NCBI GenBank assembly: GCA_030998015.1
Contig: JARWMV010000011.1
Location: 310,001 to 374,000, forward strand
Direction of reading: 5' to 3'
Length of the DNA stretch: 64,000 nucleotides
Source: Ceratorhiza oryzae-sativae
Taxonomy: Eukaryota; Basidiomycota; Agaricomycetes; Cantharellales; Ceratobasidiaceae
Position 1 is the stretch's first letter. The number at the start of each line of letters is the position of its first letter. Shown here piece by piece: positions 10,770 to 22,662 of the stretch. The notes beneath the pieces were generated by a model. It was not told the DNA's origin, searched no databases, and worked only from the letters and a program-made list of their open reading frames with translations. The translations under genes were made by a program, and so were the position numbers.

Positions 10770-11290
10770 CTCTGACACCTCCTCTGAGGCCCCTTGGGTC
10801 ACTGATTAACAAAACATGAAAGTCAGGAAATAAAACATACTCACAACAACTAGTGTTTTGGAATGCTAGTCAGTTAGCTTTGTTCCTCTGAGCAACCCAA
10901 ATAAATCTATACTTAAGATCACATCAAGCAACCTGCATAAAGGTAGTTTGTGAGCACAAGTTTGATGCAATGTTTGCATATTTATGCTTACTTGTCCCAG
11001 TCTTTACATAACTCCTTATCAGCTAGGTTGGTCTCTTGCACATAGAATCTCCAAATGTTTGTGTCTGGAGCTATTTCACTACCAGGTTTGTCTAAGTCTT
11101 CAACCTTCAGATGAAGCTGGAAACTGGTGAGCATGCTCTACAATCACATCACAGGGATAGGGGGACAGGAGCTCACAGGTGACTTGTCATCTGTGACAAC
11201 ATTAGACAAGGTGCCATTGGGCCTCCTACACTTGGGAATAAGCATATGTTTCTTGATTTTGTAGAATAAATAGCTAGTAAAGTGGTAAAC
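10770..11290 (-). pseudogene. CpG-decayed 5' fragment of a DUF6535 gene
   Basis: This is the diverged partner of 4170-4690, in the same orientation. On the minus strand it still reads MLIPKCRRPNGTLSNVVTDD near 11,250, against MLIPKSRRPNGATSNVV in the full gene. Where the full gene has CG, this copy has TG or CA in almost every case (compare 4250-4290 with 10855-10895). Only the first exons are present. It was presumably a gene copy that became part of the methylated block. Confidence 0.8.
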
Positions 11291-12190
11291 AGTGAACAGA
11301 GGGGTGGGATCTAAAGATGGCAAATACCAAGGGATATTGTACCCAACATGTATGAACCTCAAGGTCAAACCTGGTTTGCAGCCCAGAAGGCAGGTAGCAC
11401 CTCTCACCTTTGCCTTGTTGTAGGTTCTCAGTGGAATTTCTAACTATGGTTCTGGGTGCTTCCAGTGCTGCTCCAAGTCAGGCTTTTGCCAAGTAGCACA
11501 GAGTAGCACCAAGAAACATGAGTATCAGACATTTGGTTTTTGTGGAATTTGCCTGGATATTATGTTCAGAAACCTGATCAAAATGAGATGAGCCTGTGAT
11601 TATGGTACCCCATAATGTGGGCTTCCCTTGGCAGATAGGTTTTGCCATGCTAGAATATCCATGGATGTTTCTCTGAGGGACATCTTGGGCTGTGTTGCAC
11701 ATTCAGCAGGTGGAATTCCTGCAGCAATAGGGAGTTTCATGAGAACTATTGCACTGAGCACTGAATGGAACTTTAAGCAGCATTTTGATAACAAATCAAT
11801 TCAGTTGAGCATTAAGCAGGCATGCAACAACCTGTCCAATGCTTGTCCAATGCTTGTTCAACACTCCTTGTGAAAGGCTGTAATGATATATCAAGTCTAC
11901 CTATTTCCCCAGCCAGCCCTTTCTACACAAACCTTGCACCCCAGAGCAGTTGAAGTTTGGTCAACCATATGTCAGGCTCACCTTGAATTTCAAGCTCCAC
12001 AAATATTTAGGACTTTGCCCACACATTCCTTAGCACAAGTATTGAAGCAGTGTGGGTCAATGGGAATTTGGAGTCATGCAGCAATTTAGCTATTGTTGGT
12101 GATTTTGAATAATTAGCTATGTGATGTCTATCCCTTTTAGTTTGGAATGCAATTTAGATATTCCAAATGAGCTTAAGCTCTAGCCAGAGT
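11291..12190. other. CpG-free decayed sequence up to the block edge
   Basis: The first 80 bp resemble the DUF6535 promoter region at 4690. The remainder has no convincing gene or recognisable transposon; open frames are short and unlike known proteins. CpG returns abruptly at about 12,197, and I take this as the right edge of the methylated block. Confidence 0.45.
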
Positions 12191-12453
12191 GAAAACTCGT
12201 GCCCATGTAATTGGCGGATCTCATGAAACCGGAAAAGAAACCAGGGTCTTGAGCTAGTGAACGGGGTCACGTGAGACTTTTTTCTGCATACACATTTAGA
12301 GACCTACACGGATACGAGGTCGAACCGATCATAAGAAACAAACATAGCCACCGAAGCCACAGCGAGACACAGAGGGACGGAGCGGGGTCGAACGGCCTGG
12401 AGGCATACTAAACACAGAGGACAGTTATGAGGAAAGGATGAGGGAGAACACGA

Positions 12454-12867
12454 CTAAGAGACAGAGCGGTCATGTGGGAAGCAGAAAGCGCTAGAGTCCT
12501 TGAGGAAATCGACGAGGGCCCAAAGGCCTTTCATCGTGCCAAATGTCCTAGCCATTTCGATAGAAGGGGTGCCTTTGCGGAGTAGCCAGCGCGACTCCGA
12601 GTACAGGGGACACTCCCGGAGCACGTCCTTGATCGTCTGTAGGGTAGAGTTGTCGCATGGACACAAGGGGTCAGGGGCTGTAGGGGCGGTGGCGAAGGTT
12701 GTAGGCGCCTGGGAAACAGTGTCACGTGAGAGGTCGCTATCCGTTACGCATCCCCAGCTGCGGTCACCACCACATTCTCCAAGGTCGCGCATCTCAGCTT
12801 GGTGCACCACCCGACCTTTGAAACGACGGCGGATATATAAAATAATAGAAATGACTGATATAATCAT
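12454..12867 (-). pseudogene. 3' stump of a LINE-type reverse transcriptase ORF
   Basis: The minus-strand frame ends with CPCDNSTLQTIKDVLRECP, a segment LRKGTPSIEMARTFGT and then KGLWALVDFLKDSSAF. This cysteine-histidine-like tail, followed by a 'tiny domain plus FL..SGAF' ending, is what I know from the end of RNase-H-bearing non-LTR retroelement proteins in basidiomycetes. Nothing of the reverse transcriptase or endonuclease is present, so it is a heavily 5'-truncated insertion. Upstream of about 12,780 the frame runs into the DIS3 leader and is not element-derived. The match is from memory of the family. Confidence 0.55.
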
Positions 12868-15800
12868 CCGAAAACGGCCTCTTGCTTCAGATGGCCACTC
12901 TTCCCAGAGGAAGTTTTACAAAAAGACGGCAAGGGGAAAGGTGATGAAGGGCAAGTTCCATCTCCTCGTTTTTATAAATGGTGTCTTGATCTTTTTTCCA
13001 GTTTTGAGAGAACGGTATGTCCGGGACGATATCCCTTGTGGCATCAGCGCTTGTCAGAATTGCGCGGCGTTTACTCACGCAGACGCACGAGCCGAGTTCT
13101 TGCCTGCTGCGGGAGATGTAACACATTCCAGGTTTCCGGCTGGGCACTTTGTTGTACCCGATACGAATATTTTTCTCCATCAGGTGAGCCCTTTGTTGAG
13201 TTAACATTGTATCTTCTGGTTTACCTATCCGGCCTGCGGTTAGATGGACCTTCTTGAGTCTCCGCATTTTACATCCCCAATGATACTTCTCCAAACGGTC
13301 ATGGACGAAGTACGACATCGATCTCTTCCATTGCATGCACGACTTAAAGGGCTACTCGCTTCGGAGGAAAAACGGATCTACGTCTTCTATAATGAGTTTC
13401 ATGGGTGAGCGCATACATCATTATAAAATCAATGCAAAGTTCAAGCGAGGTGGGGTTTTAGGCAGACAGCCATAGTAAGGAAAGCAGAAGAAACCCCCAA
13501 CGATCGGAATGATCGAGGTAAGTTCCTCTCTTTCCTTCGTTTCGTAGCTCGGGGTTGATTTTGGGGGTAGGCATCCGACTCGCAGTGTCCTGGTACGCGA
13601 ACCACTATGTTCACTCTGGTCTGTCTGCCAAAGCTAGTATACTACTCCTCACGGATGACGCGGAAAATCGACGTCGTGCGGCAGTAGAGGGGATTGAATC
13701 TTTATCTGGTGAGTTTTGTATACTCCTCAGGCGGAGTGCTGGCTCATGTATGTGTTACAGTGAGAGATTATGTAGCGGGAATGAAGGAATCGGGAGCGCT
13801 GCTGGATTTGTTGGCTGCAGAGAGCATGGAGCATGACGGCGAGGTTGAGATCAAAGGAAGGAAGAGGGTTGTTTTTGAAGAAGTCAGCCCGGGAAATTGC
13901 TGGGTTCGTTCGATTCGACTAACATCTATAATAGTACCTTCCCCAATCGGCCCTTATCGCTGGGGTGAAGAGTGGCGAATTGTATCAGGGATATTTTAGT
14001 GCCAACGCCTACAACTACCTTGAGGTGTGCTTCATCATTGGCTCGGTTTGATGGAACTCATTCTAAACAGGGATCCGTCAATGTCTCTGGATTCAGCAAA
14101 CCGATTCTGTTGCTTGGACGGGAAGCAATGAACCGATCTGTTCAGGGAGATTTCGTAGCCGTAGAGTTGCTGCCTGAGGCGGAATGGAAGGCGCCCGCGG
14201 ACGCAGTTATTGACGCAGAATGTTAGCGTTTCATTTCTCATTTCATATCGCAGAGTTCACATTGGTCGGGTATTCTAGCCGCACAACGTAACGATAATCC
14301 AGATGACTCTGGGAGCGAGAGCGAGGACGAGGCCCTGGATGAGCATGAGAGGCTTGCGGCTCGGGATACAGCTGCGAGAAATCCCAAGGAGAAACAACCA
14401 ACGGGAAGGGTTGTTGGTGTGATTAAGCGTAACTGGAGAGCGTTAGTTTTATTTGTCCCTTCATATGTTTGAAGCCACTGATAGGCATTCCTTTAGCGTT
14501 GTATGCCATATTGACCGGTCCTCACTGTCAACTACCTCCTCTACCAGCCTTTCCGCTCAGACTGTATTTGCCACGCCGGTTGATCGTGCCTTGCCGCGTA
14601 TACGACTCCGCACGCGACAGGCCCCGGCCCTGTTGGGTCAAAAAATCCTGGTTGCACTCGACCGATGGGACGCTTATTCGCGGTACCCAGATGGTCATTT
14701 TGTTCGTGCTAGGGAAAGCCGAAAGCAAAGAAGCCGAGCGAGAGAGCTTATTGCTCGAGTTTGATGTTCCATATCGGCCATTTGGCAAGGCTATCTTGGA
14801 TTGCTTGCCCAAAGAAGGGGACAGCTGGGTTGTTCCTCCAAAAAGTGACACAATTCCGGAGTGGAGGGACAGGGAGGATTTAAGGGAGTTGATTGTATGC
14901 AGTATCGATCCTCCTAGTAAGTGATACATACCCGGACAAGAATATAACACTGATGTGTTACAAATAGATTGCCAAGATATCGATGATGCACTCCATGCTC
15001 GAACGCTCCCTAATGGAAATATCGAGGCAGGAGTTCGTGAGTTTCCCGTGTCAAGTGCCCGCCAATACGCCCATTCATGTTTTCTTTCATAGACATTGCC
15101 GATGTCTCGCATTTTGTTCATCCCGATACACCCATGGATAACGAGGCCGCCGCTCGAGGGACCACTGTGTATCTTGTGGACAAGCGTATAGACATGTTAC
15201 CAAGTCTTCTAGGCACGAACCTATGTTCTCTTCGGCCGCACGTCGAGCGACTCGCGTTCTCGGCTATATGGGTGAATCTTATTCTAATATTGCGGGGCGT
15301 CCACTCACAATTGCGTAGGAATTAACACCCGACGCAGATATTGTGAATGTTCGATTCACCAAATCAGTCATTGCCTCCAAGGCTGCGTTTACTTATGAAG
15401 AGGCACAGATTCGAAAGGATGACAGGTCGGTCGTATTTCACGATATTGGAATATTTGATAACTGACCAGTTCATATTTAGTACAAAGACGGATGAGCTCA
15501 CGCAATCAATCCGGCTTCTAATTCGTTGGCTCAGAAACTAAAAGCGAAGCGTATGGCCGCAGGGGCACTGAATTTGGCCTCCCCTGAAGTCAAAATCCAT
15601 TTGGACAGTGCCGAATCCTCCGATCCGATTGATGTTGAACAGAAGGAGTTGCGCGAAACAAACTCTTTGGTCGAAGAGTTTATGCTTCTCGCTAATGTAA
15701 GCGTTGCGAAACAGATACAGGAAGCCTTTCCTGCCACTGCTGTTCTGAGGTGAGCCGGGGGAAGGCTGGTTGAGCGACAATCATGATGTTGATGCTCGCG

Positions 15801-16743
15801 TTTTAGGCGGCATCTACCTCCCCCCCATAGCAATTTCGAGAAGCTACAAGATCTTCTCCTAAAACTCAAGGGCATGACTCTCGATGTGTCCAGCTCCGGC
15901 GCCCTCGCAGCTTCTCTAGATAAATGCGTGGTATGTCCTGTGCCATTACCTATTTTGGGAAGATATTCAATATTCTCTCTGTTATAAGGATCCATCCGAG
16001 CCCGCCTTCAATACTCTAGTTCGTATCATGGCAACCCGGTGCATGCTCTCAGCGGAATACTTTTGCGCTGGTAGCGTATCAAGGGATACCTTCGGCCATT
16101 ATGGACTCGCTAGCCCAATTTATACGCACTTTACCAGTCCTATCCGAAGATACGCAGGTTGGCACAAAACGCTACTTTCAAAGGTATAATTAATTAATTT
16201 TTTTTTTTTGCAGATGTACTCGCGCATCGGCAACTAGCAGCCTCAATAGGGTATACTCCGCTTCACGCCACTCTCCATACCAAGTCGCATGTTGAGCGAA
16301 TTATGGGTGTGATTAACCGCCGCCATCGTATGGCCCAGATGGCTGGTCGGGCTAGCGTGGAGTTTTATGTTGGACTTGCCCTAAAGGCGAGGAATCAAGC
16401 TGCGCAAGACAACGAAGGAGTGGTCGAGGATGCTTTCGTAATTAAAGCATTTAGGAATGGTGTCGCAGTGTTTGTTTCCAAGTGAGTAGACCTTTTCAGG
16501 CTGGCACGGATATCTCAAGGAGCACGCCCTAGATTGGGCATAGAGGGACTGGTGACGTTCAAAGACGAAAAAGAATTCGACCCAGAGTCCTACTCAGTAA
16601 CCTTGCCCAGTTCCGAAGGAAACACAAAAGTTGCAGTCTTCGACCGGGTCCGGGTGAGGATTTGGGTGGAACAGGACAAGAACACACTGCGTGGAAAGGT
16701 CAAAATGTCACTGATATCGCCAGTTGACAGTACCGGAATGTGA
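12851..16743 (+). CDS. DIS3: DIS3/RRP44 exosome catalytic exoribonuclease
   Basis: This is the catalytic subunit of the RNA exosome, degrading RNA 3' to 5' and, through its PIN domain, cutting internally. The start [11 protein letters not shown] leads to [12 protein letters not shown] and REYV-type [13 protein letters not shown], the family N-terminus. The PIN domain has [13 protein letters not shown], a DEVRHR motif and NDRNDR, so the acidic metal ligands are present. A cold-shock segment ([11 protein letters not shown], about 14,410) precedes the RNB domain. That domain has [11 protein letters not shown] (about 14,970), [19 protein letters not shown] and [14 protein letters not shown], so the active-site aspartates are kept. 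An S1 domain ends the protein. There are more than ten short introns. The first must be GC-AG (12,951-13,001). The gene appears intact. Confidence 0.95.
12951..13001 (+). other. GC-AG intron in DIS3
   Basis: The donor is AAGG|GCAAGT and the acceptor CTTTTTTCCAG. Only this splice joins KVMK to [10 protein letters not shown], the conserved N-terminal block of DIS3. The alternative GT at 12,941 would delete VMK and shift the frame. Confidence 0.85.
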
Positions 16744-16937
16744 TCTAGATTGTCTCTAAAAATTTAGGAGTAGGCATATGCATATGTGGCGGCAAAGCTG
16801 AATTTGAATAGTATACGTTTCAGCGTTTATGTCTGTCATTGGTGTTCATAAAGTTATCCCGTGGGCCAAAAGTGCACGCTATTTAGCGAATGAGATCAAA
16901 CCATACCTACGAATCACGTGTTAGTATCGCCGGGGGA

Positions 16938-19232
16938 TCATGGTTGTCTCGCATGTACCCACTTTCCACCGGCCCTCCAGCCTTTCTCCTTTGGATCCGC
17001 ATCAAGCCTCTCAGCTACCCCAGGTCCGAGGCCGACAACAACATCGGCTTTGCAAGTACGTAGTGACACGAGCGGGAAGCGACCCGCGACTGGACCTGGC
17101 AGACGTATTCAATGGATCATCCTCCTGGAGGTGAAAATGTCGCGTACCAATAGCCGTCTCCCACGGCGTATCGTTCGGCCACTTGATGTCTCCAGTTAGT
17201 TTTCGGTAACTGGGAGCGATTGTTTTATGTTAGTAGGGGTGGTAAGACCAGCCGGTAAACTTACTTGAGGTCCCCCTACGTTTTGACTTCCAAGCGTGTT
17301 TTATGAAGGGTCAAACTAAAAATGCATACCTTGAATACAACCAAACCACTCCCATCCAGTAGCTTTCCAACTACCTCCCCATCGCTTCCTGGTGCTATTT
17401 CCCAGTATCCCCCAGGTGCAACCCAGAAAGCGTGAGTATTTTCGGGACTAAGACCAAATACGCCTTGTTTGACATAATCCTGCCATCTGGTGAGCATTTT
17501 GTTCAATGCCTTGGGCTGCGTTGAAGTCTGATCGATCATTGTGAAAAACTCCTGGTCCGCTAGTGCGTGGAAAATGGACTCAAAGTCGCGAGGTGTCACA
17601 TCAGAGACGAACCAGGGGATCGGTTTGGGACTGAATGATGTTTCGTTAGTTCACACCCAAAAATACAAAACGGACGAATTGCAGCGAGGGACAGAAGAGA
17701 AGCAGTTAAGCCAAATTTAGCCCCACTGAGAGAGATCGAACGGGCTTACTGAAATACCGCATTACTAGCGTAGGGCGTATATGTAACTAGAAAGTCGGCA
17801 AAAACAAGGTCCGTGAAGAGCTTGAGCCTCATTAGCGGCAAGGTTATTCTCATCCATTATATCCTTTGCTTACCTCGAACCCAGCTTTATCACCGGATTA
17901 ATAGGGTGAATTGAGGTGCCCAAATTCGTCTAGCCGAAGCCCACTTACCATTGTCCAAGACAAAGTCCAATCTAGCTTGCCGAAGTCCCCGGACATGCTT
18001 CCACAGTGCACCCGCATCATTGCGTAAAATCAAATGGGCTTTGTCCTCTCCAACCGCCTGAAGTAAAGCGATATCTGCAGGATCCATGGAAGGTAGCATC
18101 GAAAGGTCCGTAGCATTGCCCCTATTAATAGAGTGTGAATATTCTTGGGGTCATGAAAACGCCCTTAGCGAAATTAGTGCAAAACAGTGCGAGATCGCCC
18201 CCATTCGACCAAGGTTGGTCCAGCCCGGAGCAGCCCAAAGATAGTAACAAGAGCGAGGCTCACCAGAGACACATCTGGACCATTTCTGCAAAAACAATAG
18301 CAAGTTTCTCCTCCCAACCTTCAGTGCTCGGCGTGAGTTCATCCCGCCGGTTATCCAAGTCATCCATGACCTTTGCCAGCTCTAATCACAGATGGGAATT
18401 TGAGTAGTATGAGAGAATTTTTGAGTGTGATTGAAGTTCGAGGCCGTGTGAATGCATGCGACCCACCGGTTGTACCATGCCCAAGCTATCAGTTTGCGCT
18501 AAGGGTGTCAGAAAAAAGTGCCGACATACGGTGAACTGCGGCTCCGCTCTCTCGAAAAGTGTTTTCCTTCTGCTCGAAAAAGGGATCATATGTGGTCCAG
18601 TACTTGGTAGCACGAAAGATACTGTCGAATAATCGGTAGAGGTAGCATCTATCATTTAATGTATTTAGCTTAGGTGGAATGGAACTTCTGATGAAAAGTG
18701 AGCATATACTTACTCTCCAAAAAGCCAAGGAATTTTCATCCAAGTACCCTTGTCAGCCTTCTCCAATTCCTCAAGCCGAGTGTTGTAAACTTCCGAGTTT
18801 AGGCCACCATCATCGGGAATTCGCCTATTTGGGTGAGTCCGAATATTCAGTCTACTCCCACCATGAATTGGGCTGGTTTCTGCAAGCTTACTCAAGGGCT
18901 CGGTCATGACTCATTTCGTACTTCAACTTGGCCAAGCGCGATATAACGGCTTTGGCTTCCGCAATCTTTTGCGCGTCCCCATTTCCTTCAGTGTCAATCG
19001 CACGGTACACCGTATCAATCAAATTAGTAATGATCACAGGCCATCTCTTAACTACTGTATTGTATCTTGAATGCACTCAGAAACGGTGGTTCTGATGGGA
19101 GCATTTACTCACGCAAAGCTAGCGGCATAGGGTAAGTGGGTATTACTCTGTTACACCGAAGCACACTAACCTTTCCTTTTCCGTGAAGTCCCAAGGAGGA
19201 AATGGATAAGTCGGCGCAATACTGGGCGTCAT
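16938..19232 (-). CDS. DUF89 metal-dependent damage-control phosphatase (ARMT1/Hrt2-like)
   Basis: Members of this family are cobalt/nickel-dependent phosphatases proposed to clear damaged sugar phosphates; the human homologue is ARMT1. The start at 19230-19232 gives MTPSIAPTYPFPPWDFTEKE. Later exons give NTVVKRWPVIITNLIDTVYR, IPDDGGLNSEVYNTRLEE and WMKIPWLFGE, then the ECYLYR-type CYLYRLFDSIFRATKYW and DPFFEQKENTF. The C-terminal part has LVVFK followed, after an intron, by the family motif YRKLTGDIKWPNDTPWETA, and then SLRTCKADVVVGLGPGVAER. The stop is at 16938-16940. The phosphate- and metal-binding motifs look complete. About eight introns are inferred. Its 3' end lies 195 bp from that of DIS3, convergent. 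Confidence 0.9.
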
Positions 19233-20178
19233 TCTCGAGCTTGGTGGAAGAAGGGTGGGAAGACTGGAATCTCACGTGATCCTAGGGATTCCGCCTCAAA
19301 TAAATACATACACTTGAACGCGCTTCGTAAACGGGATGGCCACATCGCCCATCGAAGGGGAGGTATAAATAGAGGGAATTAAATTATTATAATAGGCTCT
19401 AAGAGCAGAAATACCACTAGTGTGCGGGGCAAGGAACCCCGAAAACAGAACAACAAATACAACTCTAAGAAGTGAAGCAAAGTTGTAGAACGGCCGCTTG
19501 GAAAAGGCACAAGATCGGGCGAGGAATTTGGCCAATCCTTTCTGCCCAAATCATCATGATGTTAGTGAGGAATGTGCAGGAATTCAATGACCAGGGAGGA
19601 GTGTCGGAGAATACTGGAGATAGTCCGGGTTAGCAAGAATCACTCGTTTGATAGGAGTGTGGGTTCTAACTTATATTTGGTCGACCTGACGAAGGATTGG
19701 TGCTAGCGTGCTGTTTTCCCAAGTTTACACTGCTTGAAATAATCACATACTAGATATAGCTGAGTAGCAATCAGTAGCACATGATTCTCTGTTCGGTATT
19801 TGGTGCTCACTCTTCCAGGCGGTAGAGCCGAGACGAGCAAAGGCCAGGTGCTGAACGGGCGACCAGCCAAGGGATACGGGTAGAGATATGAACTACGTTA
19901 TCTCGTTTCTTCTACGTTGTTATTCAATTTCCAAATCCTAGACTTGAGCTCCAGCAACTGGATCTTTAAAAACCCGGCGAGTCAACGGTGGTGGAGTGGA
20001 GAGGTCCATATATATTCAAGATTCATATCCCATGACTTCCGTCTCTGCCACATCTCGTGATCACTCTCGATAGCGAACCAACCCTCATTCAACACATAAG
20101 AACCCACCTTTCTCCTGACTCTGTCTGATACTCACCCGGCGATGTTCCTTCAGACACCCCTCTTCAAGCGAGTAACTG
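19233..20178. other. Intergenic region between the DUF89 gene and RCF1
   Basis: It should contain the promoter of the minus-strand DUF89 gene. I see no convincing gene. One 79-codon minus-strand frame at 19296-19535 has no recognisable features. The RCF1 transcript end should lie near 20,100-20,178. Confidence 0.4.
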
Positions 20179-20865
20179 TCAATCGTTGCGTTCTACTCTC
20201 ATTTGCTCCTTCTGTTTGGCCCATTCTGCCTTCTCTGCCCTCTGCTTCATCAAAGCTGCCATGAGTGTATCTCGTGCATTCGGTTTTTGGGTGTGTTCCC
20301 TTTCCAGGGCCTCGGCACGAGCGATAAGCTCTTCAACCTCTTGATCGGTTTTCTTTTGAGCTGCCGTTATAGGAGGTGGGCCAATGGGAGTAGTGGCCGA
20401 GACTGATGCAGCTTCATATGCCGCCATCTCTGCGTCATGTCGTAAACGTTCTGCTTCTCGTTCACGCTGAGCCTATCTCACACCCCGAACAATCAATCAC
20501 ACAAGCCGGATCCACTGAATGCCTATGCTACTTACGTATGTCCCATAAATAAAAGTACCGCCAACACATGCTGCGATAGTGATCCCCTGAGCTAGTACAC
20601 GGAATCGAAGAAACCTGTTGAAGTTTGTCCTATCTCCAGACCGCAGATGTTTGGTGGCCCCTAAAAGCGCAACACACGTTGCGAAGATACCTGTCATGGT
20701 CAATCTGGCGATGAATTACGAGGTCGGAGCAATCAAAGGGACCATGGACGTGCCAGCGGGAACCAGAGGTTGCTCTTTACATTTATTCCATCCACGTTGG
20801 AAGTAGGTCTCTCGATTAGGTTCCAGTTCTCTCGGAACTGAGCGGGGAATCGAAATGCTAGCCAT
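20179..20865 (-). CDS. RCF1: Respiratory supercomplex factor 1 (HIG1 domain)
   Basis: RCF1 sits in the inner mitochondrial membrane and helps assemble and stabilise complex III-IV supercomplexes. The start at 20863-20865 gives MASISIPRSVPRELEPNRET, then NKCKEQPLVPAGT. A 45-bp intron joins this to LTMTGIFATCVALLGATKHL, the first membrane helix. The loop FNRFLRFRVLAQG carries the HIG1 R-x-R-x3-Q signature, and GITIAACVGGTFIYGTY is the second helix. After another intron a charged coiled coil (QREREAERLRHDAEMAAYEA) with a long C-terminal tail follows. The length of about 175 residues suits fungal RCF1. The gene looks intact. Confidence 0.9.
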
Positions 20866-22662
20866 ACCGGGTCTACCATTGGGAGATCGTGATAATATAA
20901 AATACTCAGTATGTGAATCGGATGGCTAATGTAGCGCTCCTGACCCTGGTAAAAGTGTAACGAGCTGGTGACAAATTGGCGAGTATGCTCCAATTGGGGG
21001 TGTGGTAGTCAGGCTGACTTGCAGAGCACGTCACGTCCCAGAAGATCGGTGCACGTGACAACGTCCACCAGTGTCTGATCAGCTGCGTCACCCTCACTGA
21101 AATCTCAATTGCTGATGCCAGGGCTGCAACGACCACGCGGTAGATCTCGCCTTTCCTTAGTAGCACCTTTTCAAACGCCTATGATCTCCTCCCTATCCCT
21201 ACCGAACAGTTTCCAAATCCCACACCCATTATTCCATCTTCCGGGAACATTAATGCATACCCAACGTTACAGCGTAGATAGCAATGAACATGCCCTCCTG
21301 GGTTGTGAACATTCTAATTTGCTGGGTGCATTTTCGCTCCAGGTTTGGAGCTGATCATTCGGCAAGAACGTATGGTTCTGCAACCAGATTTTCCCAGGTC
21401 ATCTCGTTGAGAATTTGTATTGGCTCACTGAGGCGAGCAGTTTTGGCGTGACCGCCTAAAACTTAATAAATAACCATTGATAGAATAGCCATAAAAATAG
21501 TACCTGACGATTGACTATAAGCCTTCATTCTGCTTTTAACGTCCGCGTTTTCGCCTTCACTAGGAACCTCCTCTGATCCACGCAAACTACCGGCAGAGAT
21601 TCGTTTGTTTGATCGATTGTCCCCACATTTAATCCTGTATGCGCTATTGAGTAGCATGCGGTTCCCTATCACATCACCGCACCCTTCAGTCATGACACGT
21701 GCGTGTCAATCGAGCATACCCGTAAGCTGAGAGGCACTTGGAATTCAGGGCGCCATATCGCCGCCTGTACGTTAGGGGAAAAGGATACCCAAACCTTGGT
21801 CTCCTGTATGCGTTTTTAAAGCGGCAACTCCGCCAAGGTCTCGGCAAGATTAGGCCTACAACATGTGGGGACCACATGCCGCGGCCGCTAAGCTATTACG
21901 GATTTGCTTCGATTAAATGAGCACTGGCCCCTTAAGCGCTCAACTTCTCCTGCATCCCCCAATCAATGGCTGTGGATAGTCGCCATTATAGAGGCCTATC
22001 TTGGTTTGGGTAGAGCAAAGGGTGGGTTCGAACGAAAATTAGACGAGGGTGAAGTTGAGGCTGAGCGGATCTTCCACTTCCCCAGGGCTATCAGGATGCG
22101 CGACGCTTAATTACTTCAATGGAATAAGGGGGAATAAGGGGGCATTGGAGAGCTTCAAGAGAGATTATAAGTAATATATAGATCGGTATTACGGTCTCTC
22201 TTCATACATTTGCGAGGCTTAGAAATGCCCAACACCCGATGTTGAATCCGCTGAAGTTTACGCACTTTGATTTCAACACTGACCCTAGAGATGGGTTTCA
22301 AAACTGGTTAGCCCGAAAAGCAACGGTAGTACATGAAGATGTGGCCAATCGTGGGCTTGGTCCGAATACAATACCTGAAATTGAGGGTGTGAAACGCTGA
22401 TGATGGATGCCCGATGATCCCCAGCGTCGGGAGCTTGTTGGCATGAGGCACGCCGAGTATATATTCTCTAGGGTCGCCGCTTGCTACTTTACTCCCCTGT
22501 CCCACGTCCAGCGCATCCTTCCAATAACGGTCAGTCGTGATATATGTGGCGGTGTATGGGTCATTCACCTGAATTTCAAATTTAATTTCTCTGATCTTGC
22601 CTGCATTCCAACCCCACCCGTGATCATCGCTCACCAACTTGTTTTCACAACTTGCTTCAAAA
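20866..22662. other. Intergenic region without a supported gene
   Basis: It contains the RCF1 promoter and the upstream region of the cyclophilin gene. I found no known domain in any frame. A 109-codon minus-strand frame is listed separately. CpG content is normal, so this is not part of a decayed transposon block. Confidence 0.4.
22308..22637 (-). CDS. Unrecognised ORF of 109 codons
   Basis: The frame reads like a soluble protein (TDRYWKDALDVGQGSK, then REYILGVPHANKLPTLG). I do not know the family and see no signal peptide or membrane segment. It lies directly upstream of the divergent cyclophilin gene, so it may instead be chance coding in the promoter. It could also be one exon of a longer gene. 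Confidence 0.25.
   Translation of the reverse strand: MVSDDHGWGWNAGKIREIKFEIQVNDPYTATYITTDRYWKDALDVGQGSKVASGDPREYILGVPHANKLPTLGIIGHPSSAFHTLNFRYCIRTKPTIGHIFMYYRCFSG

Noticed and set aside
4985..12190. Repeat-induced point mutation of the Neurospora type
   Set aside because: The changes I can follow between copies are at CpG; CA dinucleotides remain common, so CpG methylation decay fits better.
14528..15121. Long minus-strand open frame of 197 codons
   Set aside because: It lies antisense to the RNB domain of DIS3, whose motifs are unmistakable; the frame is a shadow.
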